Positions 1 through 8,322 of a stretch of 64,000 bases of DNA are shown one piece after another. Made by a program: the position numbers and the translations under genes. The notes under the pieces were generated by a model, which was not told where the DNA came from, made no database searches, and was given only the letters and a program-made list of their open reading frames with translations. Position 1 is the stretch's first letter. Each line of letters opens with the position of its first letter. The DNA comes from Arenimonas terrae (GTDB taxonomy: Bacteria > Pseudomonadota > Gammaproteobacteria > Xanthomonadales > Xanthomonadaceae), in NCBI RefSeq assembly GCF_006265115.1, contig NZ_SMDR01000004.1, positions 132,010-196,009 of the forward strand. Reading direction: 5' to 3'.

Positions 1-624
1 GCCGCGGGGCCCACCAATGCCGGCGTCCGCGAGGTGCGCGTGTTCGAGGGCAACATCGGCTACCTGCGGCTGGCCACGTTCCATTCCTGGGACCTCGCGG
101 GCGCCAAGCTGGCGCACGCCTGGGGACTGCTGAAGGACACGCAGGGCCTGATCCTGGACCTGCGGCAGAACGGCGGCGGCGATGCCGACACGCCCAACCG
201 CATCGTCCGCAGTTTCCTCGGCGACGACGTGGTGGCGGTGCAGGACATCGAGCGCCGTTCGGGCAGCACCGTCGACGCACTGCCGGCGGCGTCGCTGCCG
301 CCCTATGCCGGGCCCGTCGCGATCCTGGTCGACCGCCGCACCGCGTCGGCCGCGGAGTTCGTCGCCTACAGCCTGCAGGCGGAAAAACGCGCGCTGGTCT
401 TCGGTGCCCGCTCGGCTGGAGCCGCACACCTGATGGGCGAACCGCTGGCGATCGGCCAAGGCATGCAGATCACCATCCCGGACGGGCGGCCGGTCAATCG
501 CCGCAGCCGCGGCAACTGGGAGCGGCAGGGCGTGGTGCCGGATGTGCCCGGCGGCGACGACCCCGTGTTCCTGGCGCGCGAACACCTGCGTCGCGTGACC
601 ACGCCACCGGCGGCGAAGGACTGA
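1..624 (+). CDS. S41-family peptidase, C-terminal part (5' end outside window)
   Basis: The reading frame is open from the first base of the window and ends with TGA at 622-624, so only the last 207 residues are seen. They match the C-terminal serine-protease half of tail-specific/IRBP-like S41 peptidases. There is an LRQNGGGD motif near residue 57, the DRRTASAAEF segment carrying the likely nucleophilic serine, and a GARSAGAAH turn resembling the G-x-T-x-G-x-A signature of the S41B branch. The signal peptide and any N-terminal helical domain would lie upstream of the window. Transcription converges with the sigma-factor gene that ends at 652, leaving 27 bases and no clear hairpin between them. 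Family assignment is secure; the substrate is unknown. Confidence 0.85.
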   Translation, partial: AAGPTNAGVREVRVFEGNIGYLRLATFHSWDLAGAKLAHAWGLLKDTQGLILDLRQNGGGDADTPNRIVRSFLGDDVVAVQDIERRSGSTVDALPAASLPPYAGPVAILVDRRTASAAEFVAYSLQAEKRALVFGARSAGAAHLMGEPLAIGQGMQITIPDGRPVNRRSRGNWERQGVVPDVPGGDDPVFLAREHLRRVTTPPAAKD

Positions 625-651
625 GCAGCGGCCTGGCCGCCACTGCCGGCT

Positions 652-1914
652 TCAGCCGCAGGCCTCGCTGCGCTTGCGCAGGAACTCGCGCTCGCGCGCG
701 TTCTGCGCCAGCTCGGCGGCGCGCGCGAACTGCAGCTTGGCTTCCAGCACGCGACCGGCGCGGAACAGGAAATCGCCGCGTGCCGCCGGCAGCGGCGCAT
801 AGGTCTGCAGCGCGGGCGTCTCGGCGATGGCGTCGAGCAGGCGCAGTCCCGCTTCCGGGCCATAGGCCATGCTGTGCGCGACGGCGCGGTTGAGTTCGAT
901 CACCGGCGAGGGCATCACCTCGGCCAGGGTGTCGTACGTGGACGCGATGCCGGGCCAGTCCGTGGCCTCGTAGATTTTCGCGCGGGCGTGGTGGGCGGCG
1001 ATGCGCGCCTGCAGCGCGTAGGGCCCGCGTTCGCCGCCGAGGGCTTCGGATCGGTTCAGAGCGGCCAGACCGCGATGGACAAGCAGTTGGTCCCAGCGCG
1101 CGCGGTTCTGCTGCGCCAGCGTCAGCAGGCTGCCATCGGCCGCCGTGCGGGCGACCAGGCGCGAGGCCTGCAGCTCCATCAATGCCAGCAGGCCGAAGAC
1201 TTCCGGTTCGTCCGGCAGGCGCGCGGCCAGCACGCGGCCCAGGCGCTGCGCCTCCTGGCACAGCGCCGGCCGCATCCGGTCGTCACCGGCGGTGGCGGCA
1301 TAGCCCTCGTTGAAGATCAGGTAGATCACTTCCAGCACCGAGGCCAGGCGCGGCGCCAGCTCGCGGCCGCGCGGCACCTCGAAGGCCACGCCCGCTTCAC
1401 CGATGCTGCGTTTGGCGCGCACGATGCGCTGCGCGATCGTCGCTTCGGACGTCAGGAAGGCGCGACCGATTTCGCCGGTGTCCAGGCCGCCGAGCAGGCG
1501 CAGGGTCAGCGCCGCGCGGGCGTCGGCGCCCAGCACGGGATGGCAGGCGGTAAAGATCAGGCCCAGGCGGTGGTCGCCGATGTCATGGTCCATGGCGGCT
1601 TCGATGTCCTCGATGCTCGCGAAGGGTTTGGCCTGCTCCGCCTCGTCGACCAGGAAGGCTTCCTTGTCGGCGTGCAGCTGCCGGCGCCGGATCGCGTCGA
1701 TCGCCCGGCGCTTGGCCGTGGTCATCAGCCAGGCGCCGGGGTTGTCGGGGATGCCCGTGACGGGCCAGTCGGTGAATGCGGCGAGGAAGGCGTCCTGCGC
1801 CAGCTCCTCGGCCGCGTCCAGGTCGCGCAGCATCCGCGCCAGGCCGGCGATCAGCTTCGATCGCTCGATCCGGAAAACGGCCTCGATGGCCTGGCGGGTG
1901 GACGCGTCGCTCAC
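652..1914 (-). CDS. ECF-type RNA polymerase sigma factor, ECF42-like with long C-terminal extension
   Basis: A 420-aa sigma factor, much longer than a plain ECF factor (about 180-200 aa). Residues 1-90 carry the sigma2 region (AEELAQDAFLAA, then NPGAWLMTTAKRRAID). Residues about 115-180 carry sigma4 with a helix-turn-helix. About 240 helical residues follow (ARLPDEPEVFGLLALMELQ onward, ending in a TPR-like FRAGRVLEAKLQFARAAEL). This architecture, together with an adjacent DGPF/YciI gene, is the hallmark of ECF42 sigma factors, whose C-terminal extension is needed for activity. No anti-sigma gene is seen. The start is GTG at 1914, 10 nt after the YciI stop, so it is the last gene of a three-gene operon with yciI-like and SRPBCC genes. 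A promoter resembling the ECF42 consensus lies at the head of the operon. Confidence 0.93.
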   Translation of the reverse strand: MSDASTRQAIEAVFRIERSKLIAGLARMLRDLDAAEELAQDAFLAAFTDWPVTGIPDNPGAWLMTTAKRRAIDAIRRRQLHADKEAFLVDEAEQAKPFASIEDIEAAMDHDIGDHRLGLIFTACHPVLGADARAALTLRLLGGLDTGEIGRAFLTSEATIAQRIVRAKRSIGEAGVAFEVPRGRELAPRLASVLEVIYLIFNEGYAATAGDDRMRPALCQEAQRLGRVLAARLPDEPEVFGLLALMELQASRLVARTAADGSLLTLAQQNRARWDQLLVHRGLAALNRSEALGGERGPYALQARIAAHHARAKIYEATDWPGIASTYDTLAEVMPSPVIELNRAVAHSMAYGPEAGLRLLDAIAETPALQTYAPLPAARGDFLFRAGRVLEAKLQFARAAELAQNAREREFLRKRSEACG

Positions 1915-1924
1915 GCGCTGCGCT

Positions 1925-2347
1925 TCACTTGCCGGCGAGCTTGTCGACGACGCGGCCGTGCACGGCTTCGGCTTCCGGCGTCATGATCGACTCGAAGTCC
2001 GCCAGTTCGTACACCGGGCGGATGTCGATGTCGCTGGAGCCCATCATCGGGTTCGGGCAGCGCTTCACCCACTCCACGGCCTCGGCCATGTCCTTGACCT
2101 CCCACAGCCAGTAGCCGGCGACCAGTTCGCGGGTTTCGGCGAAGGGGCCGTCGATGACGGTGCGCTTGGCGCCGTCGAAATGCACGCGCTTGGCCTGCGC
2201 GCTGGGCTTGAGGCCCTCGCCGGCCAGCATGATGCCGGCGTTGACCAGCTCTTCGTTGAACTTGCCCATCGCCTCGAGCAGCTCGGGGGCGGGCATGAGG
2301 CCGGCTTCGCTGTCGGCGGTGGCTTTGACGAAAACGATGACGCGCAT
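1925..2347 (-). CDS. YciI/DGPF-domain protein (YCII-related)
   Basis: A 140-aa protein of the YciI family. It opens MRVIVFVKATADSEAG, has the characteristic DGPF box (VIDGPFAETRELVAGYW) in the middle and ends with the DIEVRP-like strand DIDIRPVYEL. These ferredoxin-like-fold dimers are small putative enzymes or ligand-binding proteins of unknown reaction. They are consistently encoded beside ECF42 sigma factors and often form part of the regulon. The start ATG at 2347 is preceded by a strong AAGGAG at ideal spacing. It lies 37 nt after the SRPBCC gene and 10 nt before the sigma gene, in one operon. Family is certain; the biochemical role is unknown. Confidence 0.93.
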   Translation of the reverse strand: MRVIVFVKATADSEAGLMPAPELLEAMGKFNEELVNAGIMLAGEGLKPSAQAKRVHFDGAKRTVIDGPFAETRELVAGYWLWEVKDMAEAVEWVKRCPNPMMGSSDIDIRPVYELADFESIMTPEAEAVHGRVVDKLAGK

Positions 2348-2384
2348 TGGAATTCTCCTTGTGGGTCTGGAATGGCGGGACGGA

Positions 2385-2849
2385 TCAGGCGCCGTCGGGG
2401 ATTTCGGGTTCGACCAGGCGGGCCAGCTGTTCCAGTGATTCCTGCCAGCCCAGGACGCAGAAGTCGACCGGGATGGCGGCGGGAATGCCGGACTGGACGA
2501 TGCTCAGCTCGGTGCCGGCGAAGCTCTCGCGGAACTCGATGTCCACTTCCATCTGGCCTTCCAGCGCGGGGTCGTCGAAGCGGTCGGTGTAGCGCAGGCG
2601 CTTGCCTTCCACCATCTCGACATAGCGGCCGCCGAAGCTGTGGCTGCCGCCGGTGGAGAAGTTGGTGAAGGACAGGCGGTGGCCGCCGCCGACGCGGGCG
2701 TCCATCTCGTGCACCGTGGCGGTGAAGCCGTAGGGAGGCAGCCATTTCACCATCGCAGCGGGGTCGATGAAGGCGCGGTAGACGCGCGCGGGCGGCGCTC
2801 TCAGGACGCGGTGGAAACGCACGGTGCCGGTGGGGGTGGTGTCGCTCAT
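2385..2849 (-). CDS. SRPBCC (START/AHSA1-like) domain protein
   Basis: A 154-aa protein whose pattern fits the AHSA1/START superfamily: TVRFHRVLRAPPARVYRAF, DPAAMVKWLPPYGF, a central FTNFSTGGSHSFGGRYVE, and a C-terminal helix WQESLEQLARLVEPEIPD. The open frame extends further upstream, but the ATG at 2849 follows a clear AAGGAG and begins MSDTTPTG, which sets the start. It is the first gene of the minus-strand operon with the DGPF protein and the ECF42-like sigma factor. Proteins of this fold bind hydrophobic ligands; the ligand cannot be told from sequence. Its presence suggests that the regulon deals with a small hydrophobic compound, which is inference. Confidence 0.88.
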   Translation of the reverse strand: MSDTTPTGTVRFHRVLRAPPARVYRAFIDPAAMVKWLPPYGFTATVHEMDARVGGGHRLSFTNFSTGGSHSFGGRYVEMVEGKRLRYTDRFDDPALEGQMEVDIEFRESFAGTELSIVQSGIPAAIPVDFCVLGWQESLEQLARLVEPEIPDGA

Positions 2850-2901
2850 GGGGCTCTCCTTGATCGGGTGGGCAGGGCCGATCTTGGCCCTGTAACCAGA
2901 C

Positions 2902-2928
2902 GACGAACCGGGGTGCGTGGTTTCGACA
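2902..2928 (-). promoter_or_regulatory. Candidate ECF42-type promoter of the SRPBCC-yciI-sigma operon
   Basis: Read on the minus strand there is TGTCGA (2928-2923), a 17-nt spacer, and CGTC (2905-2902), 53 nt upstream of the SRPBCC start codon. From memory, the ECF42 target consensus is TGTCGA at -35 and CGA/TC at -10, so both boxes and the spacing fit. This implies autoregulation of the operon by its own sigma factor. The match was made by eye, and no genome-wide search was possible. Confidence 0.6.
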
Positions 2929-3107
2929 CGGGACGGCGATTTTTTTTCGTCCGCCGACGGGTTCCCGCAAGCCATTGATCGAAAAGGCCTTCACCCAGCT
3001 CCGGAACGCGCGCGGGCCGGGGCGGCCGCCGGTCGGGCCAGCTTAGCGGGAGACTCGGACGCCGCGCACGGAGCGCAGGTAGCGGATCCGTTTACGGCGG
3101 GCCGCGC

Positions 3108-3797
3108 TCAGACCCGCCCGACCACCGGGATCAGCGCGCCGGTGATCGCGCTGGCGCGCGCCGACAGCAGGAAGGCGATGGCGTCGGCCAGCTGCGCCGG
3201 CTGCACCCAGCGGCTGAAGTCCGCATCGGGCATGTCGGTGCGGTTCACCGGCGTGTCGATGATGCTGGGCAGCAGCGCATTGACGGTGATGCCGCGGTCC
3301 TTGAGCTCTTCCGCCAACGCTTCGGTCAGGCGCGCGACGCCGGCCTTGGACGCCGCGTACGCGCCCATGCCCGCACCGGCCTTCACCGCGCCGTTGGCGC
3401 CGATGTTTACGATGCGGCCGCCGTCGGGAAGGTGGGGCAGCGCCGCCTGGCACGCCGATACCGCGGTGCGCAGGTTCATGCGGTAAAGCGTGTCCCAGGT
3501 GTCGAGCGAACCGCCGTCGATCTTTTCCCAGCGGAAGCCGCCGGCGATGTTGACCAGGCCGTCGAGGCCGCCGTGCTGCTTCGCGATCGCCGCGAACACC
3601 GCTTCCGCCGCCTCGGCCTGGCCGAGATCGACACCGCCGTGCAGGCTGGCGCCCTGCAGCGAGGCCGGATCGCGCGGCGCGGCCGCGAAGTCGATGGCGG
3701 CGACGCGCGCGCCCTGCGCCTGAAGTTCGCGCACGACGGCGGTGCCCAGGGCCCCGAAGGCGCCGGTGACGGCGATGGTTTTTCCGGTGAGCGGCAT
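3108..3797 (-). CDS. Short-chain dehydrogenase/reductase (SDR), catalytic serine position altered
   Basis: A 229-aa classical SDR. The NAD(P)-binding motif is VTGAFGALGTAVV at residues 10-22, an acidic residue follows strand 2 (AAIDFAA, suggesting NAD preference), and NIAGG is the NNAG equivalent. The YAASK pair supplies the catalytic Tyr and Lys, and the protein ends with the usual SAITGALIPVVG. In the segment before the Tyr, where classical SDRs read N-I-S-S, this protein reads N-I-G-A. The catalytic Ser is therefore replaced by Ala unless the alignment shifts. A good AGGAG precedes ATG at 3797. It lies 53 nt downstream of prpF on the same strand and may be co-transcribed with it. The substrate is not predictable. 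Confidence 0.9.
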   Translation of the reverse strand: MPLTGKTIAVTGAFGALGTAVVRELQAQGARVAAIDFAAAPRDPASLQGASLHGGVDLGQAEAAEAVFAAIAKQHGGLDGLVNIAGGFRWEKIDGGSLDTWDTLYRMNLRTAVSACQAALPHLPDGGRIVNIGANGAVKAGAGMGAYAASKAGVARLTEALAEELKDRGITVNALLPSIIDTPVNRTDMPDADFSRWVQPAQLADAIAFLLSARASAITGALIPVVGRV

Positions 3798-3850
3798 GGC
3801 GGTCTCCTGGGGGCTGCCGTGATGTTAGTCCAATCGCGCCGGGTCGCCGT

Positions 3851-5047
3851 TCACGGGCCGTGATCGGCCGGAACGCGCACCGAGCCTTCCATCAGCACGC
3901 GCGCGCTGCGGCTCATGGTCGCCTTGCGCGCGACCCATTGCCCGTTCACCTGCGCGGCCTCGATGCCCACGCGCAGCGTGCCGCTGGGATGGCCGAAACG
4001 CACCGCGCTGCGGTCGCCGCCGCCGGCCGCCCGATTCACCACCGTGCCGGGCACGGCGGCCGCGGTGCCGATGGCGACCGCGGCGGTGGCCATCATCGCG
4101 TGGTGCAGCTTGCCCATCGACAGCGCGCGCACCAGCAGGTCGACCTCGCCGGCCTCGACGCGCTTGCCGCTGCTGGTCGTGTAGGCCGCGGCGGGGGCGA
4201 CGAAGGCGACCTTCGGCGTGTGCTGGCGCTTGGCGGCGTCGGCGATGTCCTTGATCAGGCCCATGCGCACGGCGCCGTGGGCGCGGATGGTCTCGAACAT
4301 CGCCAGCGCCTTCGCATCGCCGTTGATGGCGTCCTGCAGCTCGGTGCCGGTGTAGCCGATCGCGGCGGCGTCCACGAAGATGGTCGGCACGCCGGCGGTG
4401 ATCATGGTCACGGTGAGCGCGCCGACGCCGGGCACCTCGAGCGTATCGACGGCGTTGCCGGTCGGGAACATCGCGCCGCCGCCCTCGCCTTCGCCTTCCT
4501 CGGACGGGTCGATGAACTCCAGCACGATCTCGGCCGCCGGGAAGGTGACGCCGTCGAGCTCGAAGTCGCCGGACTCCTGCACTTCGCCGTTGGCGATCGG
4601 CACGTTCACGATGATCGTCTTGCCGATGTTGGCCTGCCACACGCGCACCGCGAACCTGCCGTTCTCCGGCAGCCGCGCCCGGTCGATGAAGCCGCTGGCG
4701 ATGGCGAACGGACCGACCGCCGTGCTGAGGTTGCCGCAGTTGCCGCTCCAGTCGACGAAGGCGCTGTCGATCGACACCTGGCCGTAGAGATAGTCGACGT
4801 CGTGGCCGGGCTGCGAGGACTTGGAGATGATCACGCACTTGCTGGTGCTCGACGAGGCGCCGCCCATGCCGTCGATCTGCTTGCCGTAGGGATCGGGCGA
4901 GCCGATCACGCGCATCAGCAGCGCGTCGCGCGCCGGGCCCGGCACGCGCGCGGCCTCCGGCAGGTCCTGCAGCCGGAAAAACACGCCCTTGGACGTGCCG
5001 CCGCGCATGAAGGTGGCGGGAATCTTGATCTGCGGTGCGTGGCTCAT
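3851..5047 (-). CDS. prpF: 2-methylaconitate cis-trans isomerase PrpF
   Basis: A 398-aa protein of the PrpF family, close to the usual length of about 396. It opens MSHAPQIKIPATFMRGGTSKG (the FMRGGTSKG signature) and has GSPDPYGKQIDGMGGASSSTSK with the conserved family motif, and GNCGNLSTAVGPFAI with the cysteine expected in the diaminopimelate-epimerase-like fold. PrpF is paired with AcnD. AcnD makes 2-methylaconitate in a geometry that PrpF isomerises so that propionate-derived carbon can flow to 2-methylisocitrate. The start codon lies one base after the acnD stop, so the two are translationally coupled. Cytoplasmic enzyme. Confidence 0.97.
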   Translation of the reverse strand: MSHAPQIKIPATFMRGGTSKGVFFRLQDLPEAARVPGPARDALLMRVIGSPDPYGKQIDGMGGASSSTSKCVIISKSSQPGHDVDYLYGQVSIDSAFVDWSGNCGNLSTAVGPFAIASGFIDRARLPENGRFAVRVWQANIGKTIIVNVPIANGEVQESGDFELDGVTFPAAEIVLEFIDPSEEGEGEGGGAMFPTGNAVDTLEVPGVGALTVTMITAGVPTIFVDAAAIGYTGTELQDAINGDAKALAMFETIRAHGAVRMGLIKDIADAAKRQHTPKVAFVAPAAAYTTSSGKRVEAGEVDLLVRALSMGKLHHAMMATAAVAIGTAAAVPGTVVNRAAGGGDRSAVRFGHPSGTLRVGIEAAQVNGQWVARKATMSRSARVLMEGSVRVPADHGP

Positions 5048-5048
5048 G

Positions 5049-7658
5049 TCAGGCGGCCTTGGTCGATTCCAGGAAATCCTGGGCGAAGCGCTGAAGCACG
5101 CCGCCCGCCTCGTAGATGGAAACTTCCTCGGCGGTGTCGAGGCGGCAGGTCACCGGCACCTCGAGGCGTTCGCCGTTGCGGCGGTTCACCACCAGGGTCA
5201 GCGTCGCGCGCGGCGTGCGATCGCCGGTGACGCCGTAGGTTTCGGTGCCGTCGAGGCCCAGGGTCAGGCGCGTGGTGCCGGGCTGGAATTCCAGCGGCAG
5301 CACGCCCATGCCGATCAGGTTGGTGCGGTGGATGCGTTCGAAACCTTCGGCCACGATCGCCTCCACGCCCGCCAGGCGCACGCCCTTGGCCGCCCAGTCG
5401 CGCGAGCTGCCCTGGCCGTAGTCGGCGCCGGCGACGATCAGCAGCGGCTGGCCGCGGTCCATGTAGGTCTCGATCGCCTCCCACATGCGCATCACCTTGC
5501 CTTCCGGCTCGACACGCGCCAGCGAGCCCTTCTTCACCTTGCCGTCCACCACCGCCATCTCGTTGCTGAGCGTCGGGTTGGCGAAGGTCGCGCGCTGTGC
5601 GGTCAGGTGGTCGCCGCGATGGGTGGCATAGGAATTGAAGTCCTCTTCCGGCAGGCCCATCTTTGCCAGGTATTCACCGGCGGCGCTGTCGAGCAGGATC
5701 GCGTTCGAGGGCGAGAGGTGGTCGGTGGTGATGTTGTCGCCCAGCAGGGCCAGCGGCCGCATGCCGGTGAGCGTGCGCGGCTTGGCCAGCGCGCCTTCCC
5801 AATACGGCGGGCGGCGGATGTAGGTGCTCTGCGCACGCCAGTCGTACAGCGGGCTGACCCTGGCGGCGCTTTCGACCGCGACCCTGAACATCGGCTCGTA
5901 CACGGCGCGGAACTGCTCCGGCTTCACCGCGGCCTTCACGATCGCGTCGATCTCGGCGTCGCTGGGCCACAGGTCCTTCAGCGTGACCGGCTTGCCGGCG
6001 GCGTCATGGCCCAGCACGTCCTTCTCGATGTCGAAGCGGATGGTTCCGGCGATGGCGTAGGCGACCACCAGCGGCGGCGAGGCCAGGAAGGCCTGCTTGG
6101 CGTAGGGATGGATGCGGCCGTCGAAGTTGCGGTTGCCGCTGAGCACGGCGGTCGCGTACAGGTCGCGGTCGATGATCTCCTGCTGGATCTTCGGGTCCAG
6201 CGCGCCGGACATGCCGTTGCAGGTGGTGCAGGCAAAAGCAACGATGCCGAAGCCCAGCTGTTCAAGTTCGGACTTCAGGCCAGCTTCCTCGAGGTACAGC
6301 GCCACGGCCTTGGAGCCCGGCGCGAGCGAGCTCTTCACCCAGGGCTTGCGCGTGAGGCCGGCACGGTTGGCGTTGCGCGCCAGCAGGCCGGCGGCGATCA
6401 CGTTGCGCGGATTCGACGTATTGGTGCAGCTGGTGATGGCGGCGATGATCACGGCGCCGTCGGGCATCAGGCCCTGCATTTCCTGCTCGCGCGCGGCAGC
6501 CAGGTTGCCGGCGATGCCCTTGGCGGCGAGGTCGGCGGTGGCGACGCGCGCGTGCGGGTTCGAGGGGCCGGCCATGTTGCGGCCAACGGATGAAAGATCG
6601 AAGCTCAGGCTGCGCTCGTACTGCGCCGACGCCAGTTCGTCCGCCCACAGACCCGTGTGCTTCGCATAGGTCTCCACCAGCCGAACCTGCTCATCGCTGC
6701 GGCCCGTGAGCCGAAGATAGTCGATGGTGTTCTGGTCGATGAAGAACATCGCCGCGGTCGCGCCGTACTCCGGCGCCATGTTGGAGATTGTGGCTCGGTC
6801 GCCCAGGGTCAGTGCCGAGGCGCCTTCGCCGCGGAACTCCAGCCACGCCCCGACCACCTTCTGCTTGCGCAGGAACTCGGTGAGCGCCAGCACGACGTCG
6901 GTGGCGGTGATGCCCGGCTGCGGCTTTCCGGTCAGCTCCACGCCGATGATGTCGGGCAGGCGCATCCACGAGGCGCGGCCCAGCATGACGTTCTCCGCCT
7001 CCAGCCCACCGACGCCGATGGCGATCACGCCCAGCGCGTCCACGTGCGGCGTGTGGCTGTCGGTGCCGACGCAGGTGTCGGGATAGGCGACGCCATCGAG
7101 CACGCCGATCACGGGCGACATTCTTTCGAGATTGATCTGGTGCATGATCCCGTTGCCCGGCGGGATCACGTCCACGTTCTTGAACGCGAGCTTGGTCCAG
7201 TCGATGAAGTGGAAACGATCTTCATTGCGACGGTCTTCGATCGCCCGGTTCTTCACGAAAGCCTGCGGATCGAAACCGCCGCACTCCACCGCCAGCGAGT
7301 GGTCGACGATCAGCTGCACCGGCACCACCGGATTCACCTGGGCCGGATCGCCGCCCTGGTCGGCGATGGCGTCGCGCAGGCCGGCCAGGTCGACCAGCGC
7401 GGTCTGGCCGAGGATGTCGTGGCACACCACGCGCGCCGGAAACCAGGGGAAGTCGAGATCACGCCGGCGTTCGATCAGCTGGCGCAGCGAGGCGTCGAGC
7501 GCGGCCGGATCGCAGCGCCGCACCAGGTTTTCGGCCAGCACACGCGAGACGTAGGGCAGGCCGTCCCAGGCGCCCGGCTCAAGCGCATTCACGGCGGCGC
7601 GGGCGTCGAAGTAGTCGAGGGACGAGCCGGGCAGCGGCTGGCGGAAGCGGGCATTCAT
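5049..7658 (-). CDS. acnD: Fe/S-dependent 2-methylcitrate dehydratase AcnD
   Basis: An 869-aa aconitase-superfamily enzyme, matching the family's length of about 865. The three 4Fe-4S ligand cysteines are visible in ITSCTNTSNPRN (one) and ACTTCNGMSG (two). Further landmarks are DSHTPHVDALGVIAIGVGGLEAE and, in the swivel domain, GADYGQGSSRDWAAKG. Pairing with prpF separates it from housekeeping AcnA and identifies it as the methylcitrate-cycle dehydratase for propionyl-CoA breakdown. It is the first gene of acnD-prpF. ATG at 7658 has AGGA upstream. prpB and prpC, often found just upstream, are not in this window; upstream sequence is a 289-nt gap and then an opposing gene. Confidence 0.97.
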   Translation of the reverse strand: MNARFRQPLPGSSLDYFDARAAVNALEPGAWDGLPYVSRVLAENLVRRCDPAALDASLRQLIERRRDLDFPWFPARVVCHDILGQTALVDLAGLRDAIADQGGDPAQVNPVVPVQLIVDHSLAVECGGFDPQAFVKNRAIEDRRNEDRFHFIDWTKLAFKNVDVIPPGNGIMHQINLERMSPVIGVLDGVAYPDTCVGTDSHTPHVDALGVIAIGVGGLEAENVMLGRASWMRLPDIIGVELTGKPQPGITATDVVLALTEFLRKQKVVGAWLEFRGEGASALTLGDRATISNMAPEYGATAAMFFIDQNTIDYLRLTGRSDEQVRLVETYAKHTGLWADELASAQYERSLSFDLSSVGRNMAGPSNPHARVATADLAAKGIAGNLAAAREQEMQGLMPDGAVIIAAITSCTNTSNPRNVIAAGLLARNANRAGLTRKPWVKSSLAPGSKAVALYLEEAGLKSELEQLGFGIVAFACTTCNGMSGALDPKIQQEIIDRDLYATAVLSGNRNFDGRIHPYAKQAFLASPPLVVAYAIAGTIRFDIEKDVLGHDAAGKPVTLKDLWPSDAEIDAIVKAAVKPEQFRAVYEPMFRVAVESAARVSPLYDWRAQSTYIRRPPYWEGALAKPRTLTGMRPLALLGDNITTDHLSPSNAILLDSAAGEYLAKMGLPEEDFNSYATHRGDHLTAQRATFANPTLSNEMAVVDGKVKKGSLARVEPEGKVMRMWEAIETYMDRGQPLLIVAGADYGQGSSRDWAAKGVRLAGVEAIVAEGFERIHRTNLIGMGVLPLEFQPGTTRLTLGLDGTETYGVTGDRTPRATLTLVVNRRNGERLEVPVTCRLDTAEEVSIYEAGGVLQRFAQDFLESTKAA

Positions 7659-7759
7659 GGGGCGGGATTCCTGCGGAAGGCGCGAGGGGCGCCGCGCGGC
7701 GCCCTGGGCCCGCCATTATCCGGAAACACCCGGTCCAGCGTCACCCCGCGGCGGCGGCG

Positions 7760-7870
7760 TCAGCGCGCCGGAACGGCCGTCAGCCGGGCGCTCAGCGCGG
7801 CCAGCCGGGCCCGGGCGGCGGCATCCCCGGCCTGGGCATGGGGCGTGGCGGGACGGCCGTCGCGATACAT
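7760..7870 (-). CDS. Possible 36-aa small protein upstream of acnD
   Basis: A short open frame beginning MYRDGRPATPHAQAG and ending with ARLTAVPAR before TGA at 7762-7760. Almost every third codon position is G or C, as in true genes here, and the composition is helical (AARARLAALSARL). The stop lies about 100 nt before the acnD start on the same strand. The ribosome-binding site is weak and the product matches nothing I know, so it may be chance in GC-rich DNA or a leader peptide. The rest of the 7659-7947 gap shows no other gene and must hold the acnD promoter and that of the opposing gene. Confidence 0.2.
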   Translation of the reverse strand: MYRDGRPATPHAQAGDAAARARLAALSARLTAVPAR

Positions 7871-7947
7871 CGATCCAGCCCCGATTGCGCACTCGCCCCC
7901 GTGGACCGGCTAGCATCGGCGCACCGGTGATTCAGGATCCGCGCCTC

Positions 7948-8322
7948 ATGTCCTGGCAGGCAGCCCTGTGGAAAGCCACGCGTTCGCTGCTTGCGCTCGC
8001 AAGTGCCGGCGTGGTGCTGGTCGCCGGCACGATCGCCAGTGGCGAACTGGCCGCACTGCTGCGCTTGCCCTCGGGCGGCGATGGCCGCCTCGCCTGGGAC
8101 CTGTCGGGCGTGATCCTGGCCGGAACGCTCGCCTTCTGGGTGGCGACACGCGCCGCGCCGACGGCGCCGCGCGGCCACGCGCGCGTGCTGCTGGTGGCGA
8201 TGGCTGCGCTGGCGCTGTGGGCCGTTCTGGAACTCGGCGCCGACCATCCGCTGTGGTTCCGCGCCGGCCTGCTGCTGTCGCTGCCACTGCAGTACCTGGC
8301 CGGCACGCGCGCCGCACGCTAG
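7948..8322 (+). CDS. Small integral membrane protein, uncharacterised
   Basis: A 124-aa hydrophobic protein with about four membrane segments: LLALASAGVVLVAGTIASGE, DLSGVILAGTLAFWVAT, VLLVAMAALALWAVLELGA, and FRAGLLLSLPLQYLAG. A positive stretch RAAPTAPRGHAR separates segments 2 and 3. The frame is open far upstream, but the ATG at 7948 preceded by AGGA gives a compact membrane protein, so this start is preferred. No named family is recognised. Its stop codon shares bases with the stop of the opposing 347-aa gene (CTAG at 8319-8322). Whether it is functionally tied to the neighbouring three-gene operon is unknown. Confidence 0.7.
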   Translation: MSWQAALWKATRSLLALASAGVVLVAGTIASGELAALLRLPSGGDGRLAWDLSGVILAGTLAFWVATRAAPTAPRGHARVLLVAMAALALWAVLELGADHPLWFRAGLLLSLPLQYLAGTRAAR

